Assembly (NCBI GenBank): GCA_033764445.1
Contig: JANRIZ010000117.1
Coordinates: 1 to 22,670, forward strand
Origin: JANRIZ01 sp033764445
Lineage (GTDB): Bacteria; Verrucomicrobiota; Verrucomicrobiia; JAWXBN01
Direction of reading: 5' to 3'
Length of the DNA stretch: 22,670 bases
Each line of letters starts with the position of its first letter. The first letter of the stretch is position 1. The notes beneath the pieces were generated by a model that did no database searches, was not told where the DNA came from, and saw only the letters and a list, made by a program, of their open reading frames with translations. Shown in pieces: positions 1 to 7,251 of the stretch. The translations under genes and the position numbers were made by a program.

Positions 1-1203
1 GAAGCCGAAGGAGTCGTTGACGGCCACATTGACCTCGCGTTCGCGCGGGGTGTTGGCCGTGTAATCGAGATTGCAGGCGGGATCCTGATTTTCGAGATTG
101 ATCGTCGGAGGGATGATCCCGGTCTGGATGGTCTTCAGACAAATCGCCGTCTCCAAGGCCCCCGCCGCGCCAAGCAAATGGCCGGTCATGGACTTGGTGG
201 AGCTGACAGAAAGCTTGCGGGCGTGATCGCCAAAGACACTCTTGATCGCCTGGGTCTCGCAGATATCTCCCTGCGGCGTGGAGGTTCCATGCGCGTTGAT
301 ATAGTCCACATCGGTTGTGTTCAATCCGGCAAGGGCCAATGCATTGCGCAGGCATCGTGCGGCTCCGGCCCCCTCGGGCGCAGGCAACGTGATATGATGC
401 GCATCGGTGGTGTTTCCGTACCCAACAATTTCCGCGTAAATTTTAGCTCCCCGTTTCTGGGCCTGCCCGAGCTCTTCCATGAGAACGACACACGCTCCCT
501 CGCCCATGACAAAGCCGTCGCGGTCCTTGTCAAACGGACGGCTGGCTTTTTGCGGCGCATCGTTGCGGGTGCTCAAGGCCCGCATGGCGGCAAACCCGCC
601 AATGCCCAATCCATTGATCGCAGCCTCGGCGCCACCGGCCAGAAACGCGTCGGCATCACCGCGGCGGATTGAAAGAAAGGCCTCTCCAATGGAGTGATTC
701 CCGGTTGCACAGGCGGAAACAGCAGCAAAACTCGGCCCCTGCAAACCGTATTCAATCCCGATGACTCCTGTCCCCATGTTTGAGATGAGCATGGGAATGA
801 CAAAGGGGGACATCCGACCGGGGCCCTTGGTGTGCAGAACGCGATACCCTTCCTCAAGAGAGGTCAGCCCGCCCACACCCGAACCGACATAAACACCAAA
901 GCGTGTCCGGTCAAAATTATCGAAATTGATGCCTGAATCCTCCACACACTTTTTGGCGGCGGCCACGGCAAACTGACAGTAACGGTCGTTGCGCTTGGCG
1001 TTCTTGGGCTCCTTGAAATACGGGGCGGGTTCCCAGTTCTTGATTTCCGCGGCAAACTGGCAGTCAAAGGCCGTGGGGTCAAACGCCTCGATGCGGCTCA
1101 CCCCCGAAACACCCGTCAGAAGGTTTTTCCAGAAGGTTTCCAGGTCAAAGCCCAGGGAAGTGATGACCCCGATGCCGGTGATGACAACGCGCCGCTGGCT
1201 CAT
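1..1203 (-). CDS. fabF: 3-oxoacyl-ACP synthase II (KAS II), 3' end off window
   Basis: Condensing enzyme of type II fatty acid synthesis: decarboxylates malonyl-ACP and adds two carbons to a growing acyl-ACP in the cytoplasm. I read 401 codons without a stop. The N-terminus MSQRRVVITGIGVITSLG is typical. The catalytic triad is visible: Cys165 in SACATGNH, His305 in NAHGTSTPQGD and His342 in TGHLLGAAG. The visible end, NDSFGF, is the usual FabF C-terminal motif, so only about a dozen residues should lie beyond base 1. An in-frame TGA lies two codons before the ATG, which fixes the start. No SD is adjacent; a GGAGG sits about 45 bases upstream. Last gene seen of the fabD-fabG-acpP-fabF operon, 64 bases after acpP. 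Confidence 0.97.
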   Translation of the reverse strand, partial: MSQRRVVITGIGVITSLGFDLETFWKNLLTGVSGVSRIEAFDPTAFDCQFAAEIKNWEPAPYFKEPKNAKRNDRYCQFAVAAAKKCVEDSGINFDNFDRTRFGVYVGSGVGGLTSLEEGYRVLHTKGPGRMSPFVIPMLISNMGTGVIGIEYGLQGPSFAAVSACATGNHSIGEAFLSIRRGDADAFLAGGAEAAINGLGIGGFAAMRALSTRNDAPQKASRPFDKDRDGFVMGEGACVVLMEELGQAQKRGAKIYAEIVGYGNTTDAHHITLPAPEGAGAARCLRNALALAGLNTTDVDYINAHGTSTPQGDICETQAIKSVFGDHARKLSVSSTKSMTGHLLGAAGALETAICLKTIQTGIIPPTINLENQDPACNLDYTANTPREREVNVAVNDSFGF

Positions 1204-1267
1204 AATTCAAATGGAAATCGGGGCGGGAGAAACGTGTTCCTCCGGCCCCGGGGATTCAAAAGACAGA

Positions 1268-1513
1268 CTACTTCTCGGTCTTTTCCTCAATGTACTTGAT
1301 GACGTCGCCGACGGATTGCAGCTTCTCGGCATCTTCATCGGGCACTTCCACGCCAAATTCCTCCTCGAAGGCCATGACGAGTTCGACGGTATCAAGCGAA
1401 TCCGCGCTCAAATCATCAATGAAGCTCGCCTCGGGCTTGACCTGTTCGGGGGTCACGCCGAGTTGTTCGACGATGATTTCTTTGACGCGTTCTTCGACGG
1501 TTTTTTCAGCCAT
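1268..1513 (-). CDS. acpP: Acyl carrier protein
   Basis: Small acidic carrier (81 aa, against 78 in E. coli) that holds acyl chains on a 4'-phosphopantetheine arm during fatty acid synthesis. The attachment serine is Ser39 in the DSL motif (SADSLDTVELVMA). The four-helix ACP pattern and excess of Glu/Asp are clear. A good SD (AAGGAGA) lies just before the ATG. It sits between fabG (33 bases upstream) and fabF, the standard order, so it should be co-transcribed with them. Nothing unusual apart from a slightly extended C-terminus (EEKTEK). Confidence 0.98.
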   Translation of the reverse strand: MAEKTVEERVKEIIVEQLGVTPEQVKPEASFIDDLSADSLDTVELVMAFEEEFGVEVPDEDAEKLQSVGDVIKYIEEKTEK

Positions 1514-1546
1514 ATTTCTCCTTCTGTCTTGTTGTAAAATCGTTTG

Positions 1547-2290
1547 TTACATCACCATTCCGCCGTCTATGGTCAGTGCCTGTCCGGTCATGTATCCGGA
1601 GAGGTCGCTGGCCAGAAACCACACGGCATTGGCGACATCCTGACCGTCACCAAAACGGTTTAGCGGTATCTTTGCAAGTAAATTTTCGCGTATTTCCGGA
1701 CTGAGTTTGGCGGTCATATCCGTCTCGATAAACCCGGGGCAGATCGCGTTGACCAGAATCCCGCGCGACGCAAATTCCCGCGCGGCGGATTGCGTGAAAC
1801 CGATCAGCCCGGCCTTGGAGGCGGCATAGTTGCACTGCCCGGCATTGCCGATCTGGCCGACGATGCTCGAAATGTTGATGATCCGCCCCGACCGCTGCTT
1901 GAGCAGATTGCGGGTGAAGGCCTTGGTCACGTTGAAGGCGCTCTTGAGATTGACATCCAGGACGGCGTCCCAATCCGCCTCGGTCATTTTCATCAGCAAC
2001 TGGTCGCGGGTGATCCCCGCGTTGTTGACAATGATGTCCACCCGCCCGTGGGCCGCCCACAGTTTTTCCGCCCATTCAGCCACGGCCCCCGTGCTGGAAA
2101 CATCCACCTCATACGCCTCGGCGCGTCCGCCCTCGGCCCGGATCTCCTCCGCCACCTTCGCGGCGGAATCGCTCTGACTGACGGCCACCACCAGCGCCCC
2201 CTCGCGGGCGAGCTTCAGGGCGATGGCCCGGCCAATGCCGCGCCCGGCTCCGGTGACAACGGCAATCTTGTTTGCAAGGGTCTGGTTCAT
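1547..2290 (-). CDS. fabG: 3-oxoacyl-ACP reductase
   Basis: NADPH-dependent reduction of 3-oxoacyl-ACP to 3-hydroxyacyl-ACP, the first reductive step of fatty acid elongation. Classical short-chain dehydrogenase, 247 aa, full length. The cofactor loop TGAGRGIG is at residues 13-20 and NNAG at 89-92. The catalytic tetrad is Asn114, Ser142, Tyr155 and Lys159 (YAASK), followed by the PGFIETDMT segment. The start is supported by a strong SD (AAGGAGG), though with a rather long spacer. It lies 71 bases after fabD and 33 bases before acpP, in the canonical operon position, which argues for FabG rather than another SDR. Confidence 0.97.
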   Translation of the reverse strand: MNQTLANKIAVVTGAGRGIGRAIALKLAREGALVVAVSQSDSAAKVAEEIRAEGGRAEAYEVDVSSTGAVAEWAEKLWAAHGRVDIIVNNAGITRDQLLMKMTEADWDAVLDVNLKSAFNVTKAFTRNLLKQRSGRIINISSIVGQIGNAGQCNYAASKAGLIGFTQSAAREFASRGILVNAICPGFIETDMTAKLSPEIRENLLAKIPLNRFGDGQDVANAVWFLASDLSGYMTGQALTIDGGMVM

Positions 2291-2361
2291 AAAAAAGGGT
2301 TCCTCCTTAAACAGGGTCCGCAGAGGTTTGCCAACTTGTTTTTTGCAAATAATGTACGGGC

Positions 2362-3282
2362 CTAAAGGGCCGCAAGTGTCGTCTCCAGAGTGGCGACATC
2401 CGAAACCGTGTGGACCACGGCGGCCTTGTCAATCCGCCACATCAGTCCCGAAAGGACGTTGCCGGGTCCCAGCTCGATAAAATGCGTGTGGCCAAGGGAC
2501 AAAAGCAGCCGCATCGACTGCTCCCACCGGACCGACCCGGTCACCTGCGAAATCAGATCATTGCGGATTTCCCCCGGTGTGGCCGCCCTTTGCGCCGTAA
2601 AATTGGAAACCACGGGAACGGTGGGGATACGGACTTCCACGGGAGCCAGGGCGGCGGCCAGTTTGTCCTGGGCGGATTTCATCAGGCGGGAATGATACGC
2701 GCCGGCCACGGTCAACGGTATGGCCTTTTTGATTCCCTTCGTCTTGGCAATCTCAACCGCGCGGGCGATGTTTTCGGCTGCACCGGAAAGGATGATCTGG
2801 CCGGGGCTGTTGTAATTGGCCACATCCACATCGGCTTCCCGCGCGATTTCCACAGCCTGCACCTCATCGGCCCCGATCAGGGCGGCCATACTTCCGTGGG
2901 TGGCGGCACAGGCCTCCTGCATGAAAGTCCCGCGTTGCTGCACGATCTTCAGTCCCTCGTCAAAGGAAAAGGTCCCGGCGGCGGTATGCGCGGAAAATTC
3001 CCCGAGGGAGAGCCCGGCACAGGCGGCCAATTCCAGTGAAGGGCGATGGGCCTTGAGTACGGCCAGAGCGGCGAGACTGTGGACAAATATTCCGGGCTGG
3101 CAGTTGGAGGTATCGGTCAGTGCGGCTTCCGTGCCTTCAAAGCACACCTGGGAGAGGGACCGGCCCAGAACTTTATCTGCGGTCTCGAATACCTGCCTCG
3201 CTTCCGCATATTTTTCACACAAATCCCGACCCATGCCGGGGACCTGGGCGCCCTGGCCCGCAAAAAGAAGAACGTATTTCAT
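2362..3282 (-). CDS. fabD: Malonyl-CoA:ACP transacylase
   Basis: Transfers malonyl from CoA to acyl carrier protein, supplying the extender unit for FabF. 306 aa from the chosen start. Visible motifs are GQGAQ (residues 9-13), the nucleophile Ser92 in GLSLGEFSAH, Arg117 and His197 in GAYHSRLM. The frame stays open 37 codons further upstream, but ATG at 3282 gives the normal family N-terminus (MKYVLLFAGQG) and the extension has no family character. No SD lies at the proper distance from this ATG. Instead the SD at 3309-3315 fits a six-codon reading frame whose TGA overlaps the fabD ATG, suggesting translational coupling. First gene of the fab operon; 107 bases separate it from the upstream PIN toxin gene. 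Confidence 0.96.
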   Translation of the reverse strand: MKYVLLFAGQGAQVPGMGRDLCEKYAEARQVFETADKVLGRSLSQVCFEGTEAALTDTSNCQPGIFVHSLAALAVLKAHRPSLELAACAGLSLGEFSAHTAAGTFSFDEGLKIVQQRGTFMQEACAATHGSMAALIGADEVQAVEIAREADVDVANYNSPGQIILSGAAENIARAVEIAKTKGIKKAIPLTVAGAYHSRLMKSAQDKLAAALAPVEVRIPTVPVVSNFTAQRAATPGEIRNDLISQVTGSVRWEQSMRLLLSLGHTHFIELGPGNVLSGLMWRIDKAAVVHTVSDVATLETTLAAL

Positions 3283-3299
3283 AGAGGGCGTGAAGTCAT
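3279..3299 (-). CDS. Putative leader mini-ORF MTSRPL overlapping the fabD start
   Basis: ATG at 3299 opens six codons (MTSRPL) that end in TGA at 3281-3279. This stop overlaps the fabD ATG (3282-3280) as ATGA. A strong SD-like run (GGGGGAGGA, around 3308-3316) lies about nine bases before this ATG but about 26 bases before the fabD ATG. The geometry is what translational coupling needs. Six codons can arise by chance and the peptide need have no function, so this is inference from spacing only. Confidence 0.3.
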   Translation of the reverse strand: MTSRPL

Positions 3300-3389
3300 A
3301 TCCCGTTTCCTCCCCCCATGGCAATACATTTGTTGTGTGGTTCCACCCCCCAGCCTCCACGCAAAAGTCGAATCCCCCAGCAAGGGTTT

Positions 3390-3824
3390 TCAATCAATCG
3401 GGTTGACCAATCTCTCAAAGGAAAACGGCCGAAAATCAGCCATGTTACGCGTGTAAAAACATTTCACTCCATTTTGGAGCAATGTCACGGCCAGCACGGT
3501 GTCAAAAATATGGATGGCGGAGGGATTTTTTTGGGTTCCGGATTTTTTGATTCTTTCCCAAAATGACGTTTCATAACTGCAGTGAAGCACACCGCTTCGT
3601 TCACGCAGAAAAATGATCTGATCCATGGCGGCCTGATGTGACAGAGGGCGTTCCAGAATTTTCGGATGCCGGAGCCCCCGGTAAAACTCAAAGAGCACCT
3701 GATCACTCACAATCCATTCGCGGGGACGCGCCAACATCGACTCGTAAACGGCTTTTGCCTTGGGATGTTCCACACAGCCGCGATTGACGGCGTAAATGAG
3801 AACATTGGTATCCAGGCTATTCAT
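3390..3824 (-). CDS. vapC: PIN-domain toxin ribonuclease (VapC-like)
   Basis: Predicted Mg-dependent endoribonuclease toxin of a type II toxin-antitoxin pair, 144 aa. The PIN acidic residues are visible: Asp5 in the N-terminal LDTNVLIY, Glu46 in LFEFYRG, Asp108 in HIFDTVLA, and the C-terminal TRNMADF segment with Asn127 and Asp130. It overlaps the antitoxin stop by 8 bases, the usual coupled arrangement, and depends on the antitoxin promoter at 4036-4072. The target RNA cannot be told from sequence; VapC proteins commonly cut tRNA or rRNA. The pair lies between hemC and the fab operon in an AT-richer stretch, consistent with acquisition. Confidence 0.88.
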   Translation of the reverse strand: MNSLDTNVLIYAVNRGCVEHPKAKAVYESMLARPREWIVSDQVLFEFYRGLRHPKILERPLSHQAAMDQIIFLRERSGVLHCSYETSFWERIKKSGTQKNPSAIHIFDTVLAVTLLQNGVKCFYTRNMADFRPFSFERLVNPID

Positions 3825-4038
3825 GCAGCGCCGCCTTCATGTCTTGCGCGTTCAGCAGACAACGGCCCGCATTGACCACGGGCACCTGTTGACTCGGCCC
3901 CTCATGCGGAGGATAACGGTCCAGCCACTGGGCCGTGGCCTTTCGGATGATTTCGCTCAGGGGCACATCCTCCCTCTTGGCGAGGTCCCGCAGGCGGTCC
4001 ATCATGGGATCCGGAAACAAAAGCTGAATCTTTTTCAT
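3817..4038 (-). CDS. Ribbon-helix-helix antitoxin
   Basis: 73-aa partner of the PIN toxin. The N-terminal half (KKIQLLFPDPMMDRLRDLAKREDVPLSEIIRKA) reads as a CopG/Arc-type ribbon-helix-helix: a short strand, then two helices with the SEIIRKA signature. The C-terminal part (from about residue 45) is a polar tail that would bind and neutralise the toxin. RHH antitoxins normally bind DNA as dimers and repress their own operon. Here the ATG lies inside an 8+8 bp inverted repeat, and no SD exists. The promoter geometry puts the transcription start at or next to the A of the ATG, so the message is probably leaderless. Confidence 0.85.
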   Translation of the reverse strand: MKKIQLLFPDPMMDRLRDLAKREDVPLSEIIRKATAQWLDRYPPHEGPSQQVPVVNAGRCLLNAQDMKAALHE

Positions 4039-4072
4039 GTATCCATCATATACATTGATACATGCATGTCAA
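4036..4072 (-). promoter_or_regulatory. Toxin-antitoxin promoter and palindromic operator
   Basis: On the minus strand, TTGACA (4072-4067, perfect -35) is followed after 16 bases by TATGAT (4050-4045, five of six -10 positions). The antitoxin ATG begins seven bases further on. An inverted repeat CATGTATC (4036-4043) / GATACATG (4057-4064) covers the -10, the spacer and the start codon. This fits autorepression by the RHH antitoxin and a leaderless transcript. The -35 box abuts the stop codon of the upstream HTH gene (4073-4075). Confidence 0.7.
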
Positions 4073-5302
4073 TCATTCACCAGGCACCCCGCAGGGTTTG
4101 ATCAACACTTTCTCCTTCAAACAAGTACCCCATTGTTCTTTACGCTTTTTCCTGATAAAACTTGGATTGTCTTTTTTCGTGTGATGCAATTGCTGCATCC
4201 AATTATAAGAACAGTCATTGGATTCGCACTCAGCTTGATCGAGAAAATTTTCAAGTGGCTCATCACTATCGTTGTTTGCATGCTGAATATAAGCTTCTGT
4301 CAAGTCCGTGATGCGGGCAAATTGAAGTGTATAAAGATGGGCTCGCCACAGTGAATCCAGCATGGCCGAATACAGTTTATCAAAACCGCAATGCAGCAAC
4401 ATCTGATCACCAAAAGCAACAAAGTCCTCGAAGCCGCAAGCTTTAAAAACGGTTGCTCCTCTTTTTTTCTTGCGCGGTATGCTGCCGATGAAAGTTTCCA
4501 GGGCCGCCGGATGATTTCGAAAAAACACGCTGGCGATCGCAAGAAATTCATTTCGCAAAATGCTTTTTTTAAATCCAAGTTCTTTGAGCAAACGGTCAAC
4601 AAAACCGACGCCCGCGAGTAAACGCTGGCTGACTTTCAGCGGCTTTAATTTAAGAAGAAGTCTGCATTCGGGAATCTTTTGGCCCTGTTTGATTCGACGC
4701 AGCATCCTGTCGTTAACCCCCAACTGCCCTGCCAGTTTCTCCTGCGAAATATTCTCAGACTGTACTCGGTTGGAAATCAGCGCTTGATAAAGCTGATTGG
4801 GAGAATCGTACCGCAGAAAACCTATCTCCTCTTCGCAGAAATTTTGATTGTTTAAGACCCTTTCACAGCTTTCGAGATAACAGAGACGCAATACCAAATC
4901 CCGAAAGAGGGCGCGTCCAAGCATATAAGATTCGCCGGGTTTGAAGCCAATGTTCTTCGCCCGTATCGGTGCGATTTCAGCGGCCCGTTTCCAAAGGCAG
5001 AAGTATTCATCCACATACTTTTTCACAAACCCATTGACGGTGGAGACATTGGGAAAGAGTTCCGCAATTAGTTCCACGAGTTTTTCTTCGATCTCGTCGT
5101 AGCTGCTCCGTTTTATTTCTTCTGCGGCTTTGATCCGATCTTGCGTCCTCGGGCTAATCGGCAACTGATGCTTGTTCGCCAGCGCGGGATTGAAGGAATT
5201 CAGCGCCTCAAAAATTGTCGCTACCCATCCGCCGGGGAACGGCGGATGGGCGGCGTCATCTCCACGCTGAAGCTTAATTTGATGCAGTTTGGCCTTGGCC
5301 AT
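4073..5302 (-). CDS. Protein of unknown function with internal helix-turn-helix
   Basis: 409 aa; I do not recognise the family. Residues about 183-212 (NISQEKLAGQLGVNDRMLRRIKQG) form a convincing HTH of the XRE/sigma-like kind, in the middle rather than at an end. The N-terminal half is helical and polar; the C-terminal half has basic patches (IPRKKKRG, FIRKKRKEQWG). No signal peptide or membrane segment is seen. ATG at 5302 is chosen because AAGGAG lies at 5317-5312, nine bases away; the open frame runs 36 codons further but that extension is only the shadow of the overlapping small gene. Base composition is AT-richer than in hemC or fab. It follows the 59-aa small gene with a 29-base overlap and precedes the toxin-antitoxin pair. 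A DNA-binding regulator or accessory defence factor is possible but unproven. Confidence 0.75.
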   Translation of the reverse strand: MAKAKLHQIKLQRGDDAAHPPFPGGWVATIFEALNSFNPALANKHQLPISPRTQDRIKAAEEIKRSSYDEIEEKLVELIAELFPNVSTVNGFVKKYVDEYFCLWKRAAEIAPIRAKNIGFKPGESYMLGRALFRDLVLRLCYLESCERVLNNQNFCEEEIGFLRYDSPNQLYQALISNRVQSENISQEKLAGQLGVNDRMLRRIKQGQKIPECRLLLKLKPLKVSQRLLAGVGFVDRLLKELGFKKSILRNEFLAIASVFFRNHPAALETFIGSIPRKKKRGATVFKACGFEDFVAFGDQMLLHCGFDKLYSAMLDSLWRAHLYTLQFARITDLTEAYIQHANNDSDEPLENFLDQAECESNDCSYNWMQQLHHTKKDNPSFIRKKRKEQWGTCLKEKVLIKPCGVPGE

Positions 5303-5453
5303 GACTTTTGGCTCCTTGCGCTGATGCGGGCGTGGATTTCGCGGCGGACGATTGGGCACGGGCAGGGAAACTGCCCTTACCCACATTGCCTCCGGATTTT
5401 GCTGTTGCACTTTGGATACGAGCGGAAGCTTGCGCGTTCATTTTACCTTTCAT
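5274..5453 (-). CDS. 59-aa Ala/Ser/Gln-rich small protein, SMP-like
   Basis: ATG at 5453 has an excellent SD (TAAGGAG at 5465-5459, five bases before the ATG), and the frame runs 59 codons to TAA at 5274-5276. The protein is hydrophilic, basic and rich in Ala, Ser, Gln, Gly and Lys. Core segments ARIQSATAKSGG and KGSFPARAQSSAAK resemble, from memory, the short repeat pattern of small seed-maturation-protein (SMP)-like proteins seen in bacteria and fungi. No catalytic motif or membrane segment is visible. The 3' end overlaps the HTH gene by 29 bases in another frame and carries that gene's SD, so the two are probably translated from one message. Confidence 0.65.
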   Translation of the reverse strand: MKGKMNAQASARIQSATAKSGGNVGKGSFPARAQSSAAKSTPASAQGAKSHGQGQTASN

Positions 5454-5581
5454 ATTTTCTCCTTATAGTTTGGGCACTTGGCGGAATTGCCGGTGCTGGG
5501 CCTATGATAGCATCGAGCCTGATTTGAGTCCCGGACACAAATTCGCCAAATCCGGACCCGTGAGTAGGCCATCTCCAAGCC

Positions 5582-6598
5582 CTACTTCAACTCGGTCGCT
5601 AATTCGGCCCCCAGGGTTTCCCCTTCCTTCGCGTCGCCGTTCTTTTCACCCGCGCGGCGATGGGTGCCATCGGGATCAAAGACCACGGCCTGAAGATGCA
5701 GTTTTCCTTCCGCACATTGTGCATGCGCGGCCAGGGGAACCTGACACCCGCCGCCCAGTGCCCTCAAAAAGGACCGTTCTGCCATCACTGCGTGCAACGT
5801 GGCAAAGTGGCTGATCTTTTCCATCAGCCCGGCCACCCGTTCATCGCCATCCCGGGTTTCAATGCCGATGGCGGCCTGACCGACGGCAGGCAACATCATT
5901 TCCACGGGCAACCGTTCCCCGTATAAAACCTCGGCCCGGGCGGGGGGCATTCCGGGACCACCGGCGGCCACCCACGGATTCTGAATGCGGGAAATTTCAC
6001 TCTGCGACCGCTGTATTTTTGTGGCGTCCAATTTGCCGTCGACAAACCTGTATCCGAGCCGGTTCATTCCTGCACAGGCGAGCATCAGCGCGTGGATTTC
6101 GGGGTTTTCACACAGCTTTTCCAAACGCGTTTCCACATTGCCGCGAATCTCGACAATCTGCAGGTCCGGCCGCGCAAATTGCAACTGGACCTTCCGCCGC
6201 AAACTGCTGGTGGCGACGGTCGACCCGGAGGGCAGGGCCTTCAATCCACCGGGGCTTTTGGTGATGAGATAGTCACCCGCATCCTCCCGCTTGGTGACGG
6301 CGCCGAGAATCAGCCCACCAGGCAAGTCCGTCGGCAAATCCTTGAGACTGTGCACGGCCAGATCGATTTTGCGACGCAGGAGGGCCACTTCGAGTTCCTT
6401 CGTGAAAAGTCCCTTGGTGCTTTGGGTGACCTTTGTCAGTGAGAGGTCCTGACGCTTATCCCCGGTGGTTTTGATGATCTTGATTTCAAAGCGGCAGGTT
6501 CGGTGGGCCTTTTCGAGAAGTTCCTTGATCTGATACGCCTGCGCCAGCGCCAGCGCACTCCCGCGCGTCCCGATCGTGTATAGATTGTGCGGAATCAC
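5582..6598 (-). CDS. hemC: Porphobilinogen deaminase (hydroxymethylbilane synthase)
   Basis: Polymerises four porphobilinogen units into hydroxymethylbilane, a step of haem and other tetrapyrrole synthesis, in the cytoplasm. Motifs in order: IGTRGSALALAQ (9-20), TGDK (45-48), HSLKDLPTDLP with the catalytic Asp87, SSLRRKVQL (131-139), RGNVETRL (152-159), LPAVGQAAIGIE, and Cys285 in GGGCQVP, which carries the dipyrromethane cofactor. 338 aa is longer than the usual ~310. The extra length sits at about residues 186-232, where a Gly/Pro-rich insert replaces the short link before LPAVGQ, while the tail after Cys285 is short. The only possible start is GTG at 6598, without an evident SD. It diverges from the gene at 6725. 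Confidence 0.96.
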   Translation of the reverse strand: MIPHNLYTIGTRGSALALAQAYQIKELLEKAHRTCRFEIKIIKTTGDKRQDLSLTKVTQSTKGLFTKELEVALLRRKIDLAVHSLKDLPTDLPGGLILGAVTKREDAGDYLITKSPGGLKALPSGSTVATSSLRRKVQLQFARPDLQIVEIRGNVETRLEKLCENPEIHALMLACAGMNRLGYRFVDGKLDATKIQRSQSEISRIQNPWVAAGGPGMPPARAEVLYGERLPVEMMLPAVGQAAIGIETRDGDERVAGLMEKISHFATLHAVMAERSFLRALGGGCQVPLAAHAQCAEGKLHLQAVVFDPDGTHRRAGEKNGDAKEGETLGAELATELK

Positions 6599-6610
6599 AC
6601 CGAGTTTTTA

Positions 6611-6640
6611 ACCACAGTTTCCACGGATTGACACCGATTA
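6611..6640. repeat. CCACGGAT-type intergenic repeat fragment
   Basis: The stretch CCACAGTTTCCACGGATTGA followed by CACCGATT lies between hemC and the divergent gene at 6725. It resembles the ATCCGTG / CATCCGTGG words inside the large repeats at 19721-20121 (there read on the opposite strand). Similar CCACGGAT words are widespread in intergenic DNA of several bacterial phyla (from memory). Its function is unknown. Confidence 0.45.
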
Positions 6641-6724
6641 TTTTGGAATGCGTCGTATAAAAAATCGATTTATTCTCAATTCAAAGCCGCTTACTATTTT
6701 TCGGTATCAGCCTGCACGGTCACA

Positions 6725-7177
6725 ATGCATATCAATATTCCCCAAAACTCAAAGGTATTGCAGTACCTTTCCGGAACAAAAACCGGAATGCCAGCATTCG
6801 CGGCATGGAACAGCGTCCCGGACCCTTATTATGGCTGCGGCTGTCATCCGGACATCGTGGAACGGCTGTGGGACCGGATCGGTCCGGCCCTGCCCAAAAA
6901 TGGCCGTTGCCTCATCCATGGCACCCCCGCGCTCGCGCACCCCAAAAGCGGGGTCATTCTCGCCCTCGGCATCGGGACCCAATACGGATTGCGCCTCACC
7001 ACTTCCCTGGCCGACGAGGCCATCAGGGCCGGTGCCAAAAAAGAAAACATCTGGAGTGATGGCAGCCGGATGAATATTCAGGACACTCTTGGCAACGACT
7101 GGTTTTTCGGATGTTGGTCCTCGAATGAGTCGGCCTGGTGCAGGACTGTTTATGATTGGATGGAGCATTCTCCATAA
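6725..7177 (+). CDS. Conserved-looking hypothetical protein, 150 aa
   Basis: I cannot assign a family. The protein is soluble, with no signal peptide or membrane segment. Features are YYGCGCHPD near residue 40 (a Cys-x-Cys-His cluster), GRCLIHGTPALAHPKSGVIL (about 60-79, strand-turn-strand), GTQYGLRL and a C-terminal Trp-rich segment (DWFFGCWSSNESAWC). The pattern of a compact alpha/beta domain ending in a Trp-rich hairpin looks like a real folded protein, and codon use is like the neighbours. ATG at 6725 has only a weak GGTCAC upstream; ATG at 6788 is a shorter alternative. It lies 74 bases before the nucleotidyltransferase gene on the same strand, so the two could share a transcript. Confidence 0.65.
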   Translation: MHINIPQNSKVLQYLSGTKTGMPAFAAWNSVPDPYYGCGCHPDIVERLWDRIGPALPKNGRCLIHGTPALAHPKSGVILALGIGTQYGLRLTTSLADEAIRAGAKKENIWSDGSRMNIQDTLGNDWFFGCWSSNESAWCRTVYDWMEHSP

Positions 7178-7251
7178 AGTCATATACTGATCAGACGGAG
7201 GAACATAATTCGACCTTGCAAGGATGCTGATCACAACGATAGATTGGGCCT

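Noticed and set aside
3283..3393. 37-codon N-terminal extension of fabD
   Set aside because: FabD proteins begin at the equivalent of MKYVLLFAGQG; the extension has no conserved sequence and would overlap the PIN gene end.
6599..6724. TTGACA with a TATAAA as a promoter for the gene at 6725
   Set aside because: The spacing is about 22 bases, too long for a sigma-70 type promoter, and the TTGACA is part of the CCACGGAT-type repeat.
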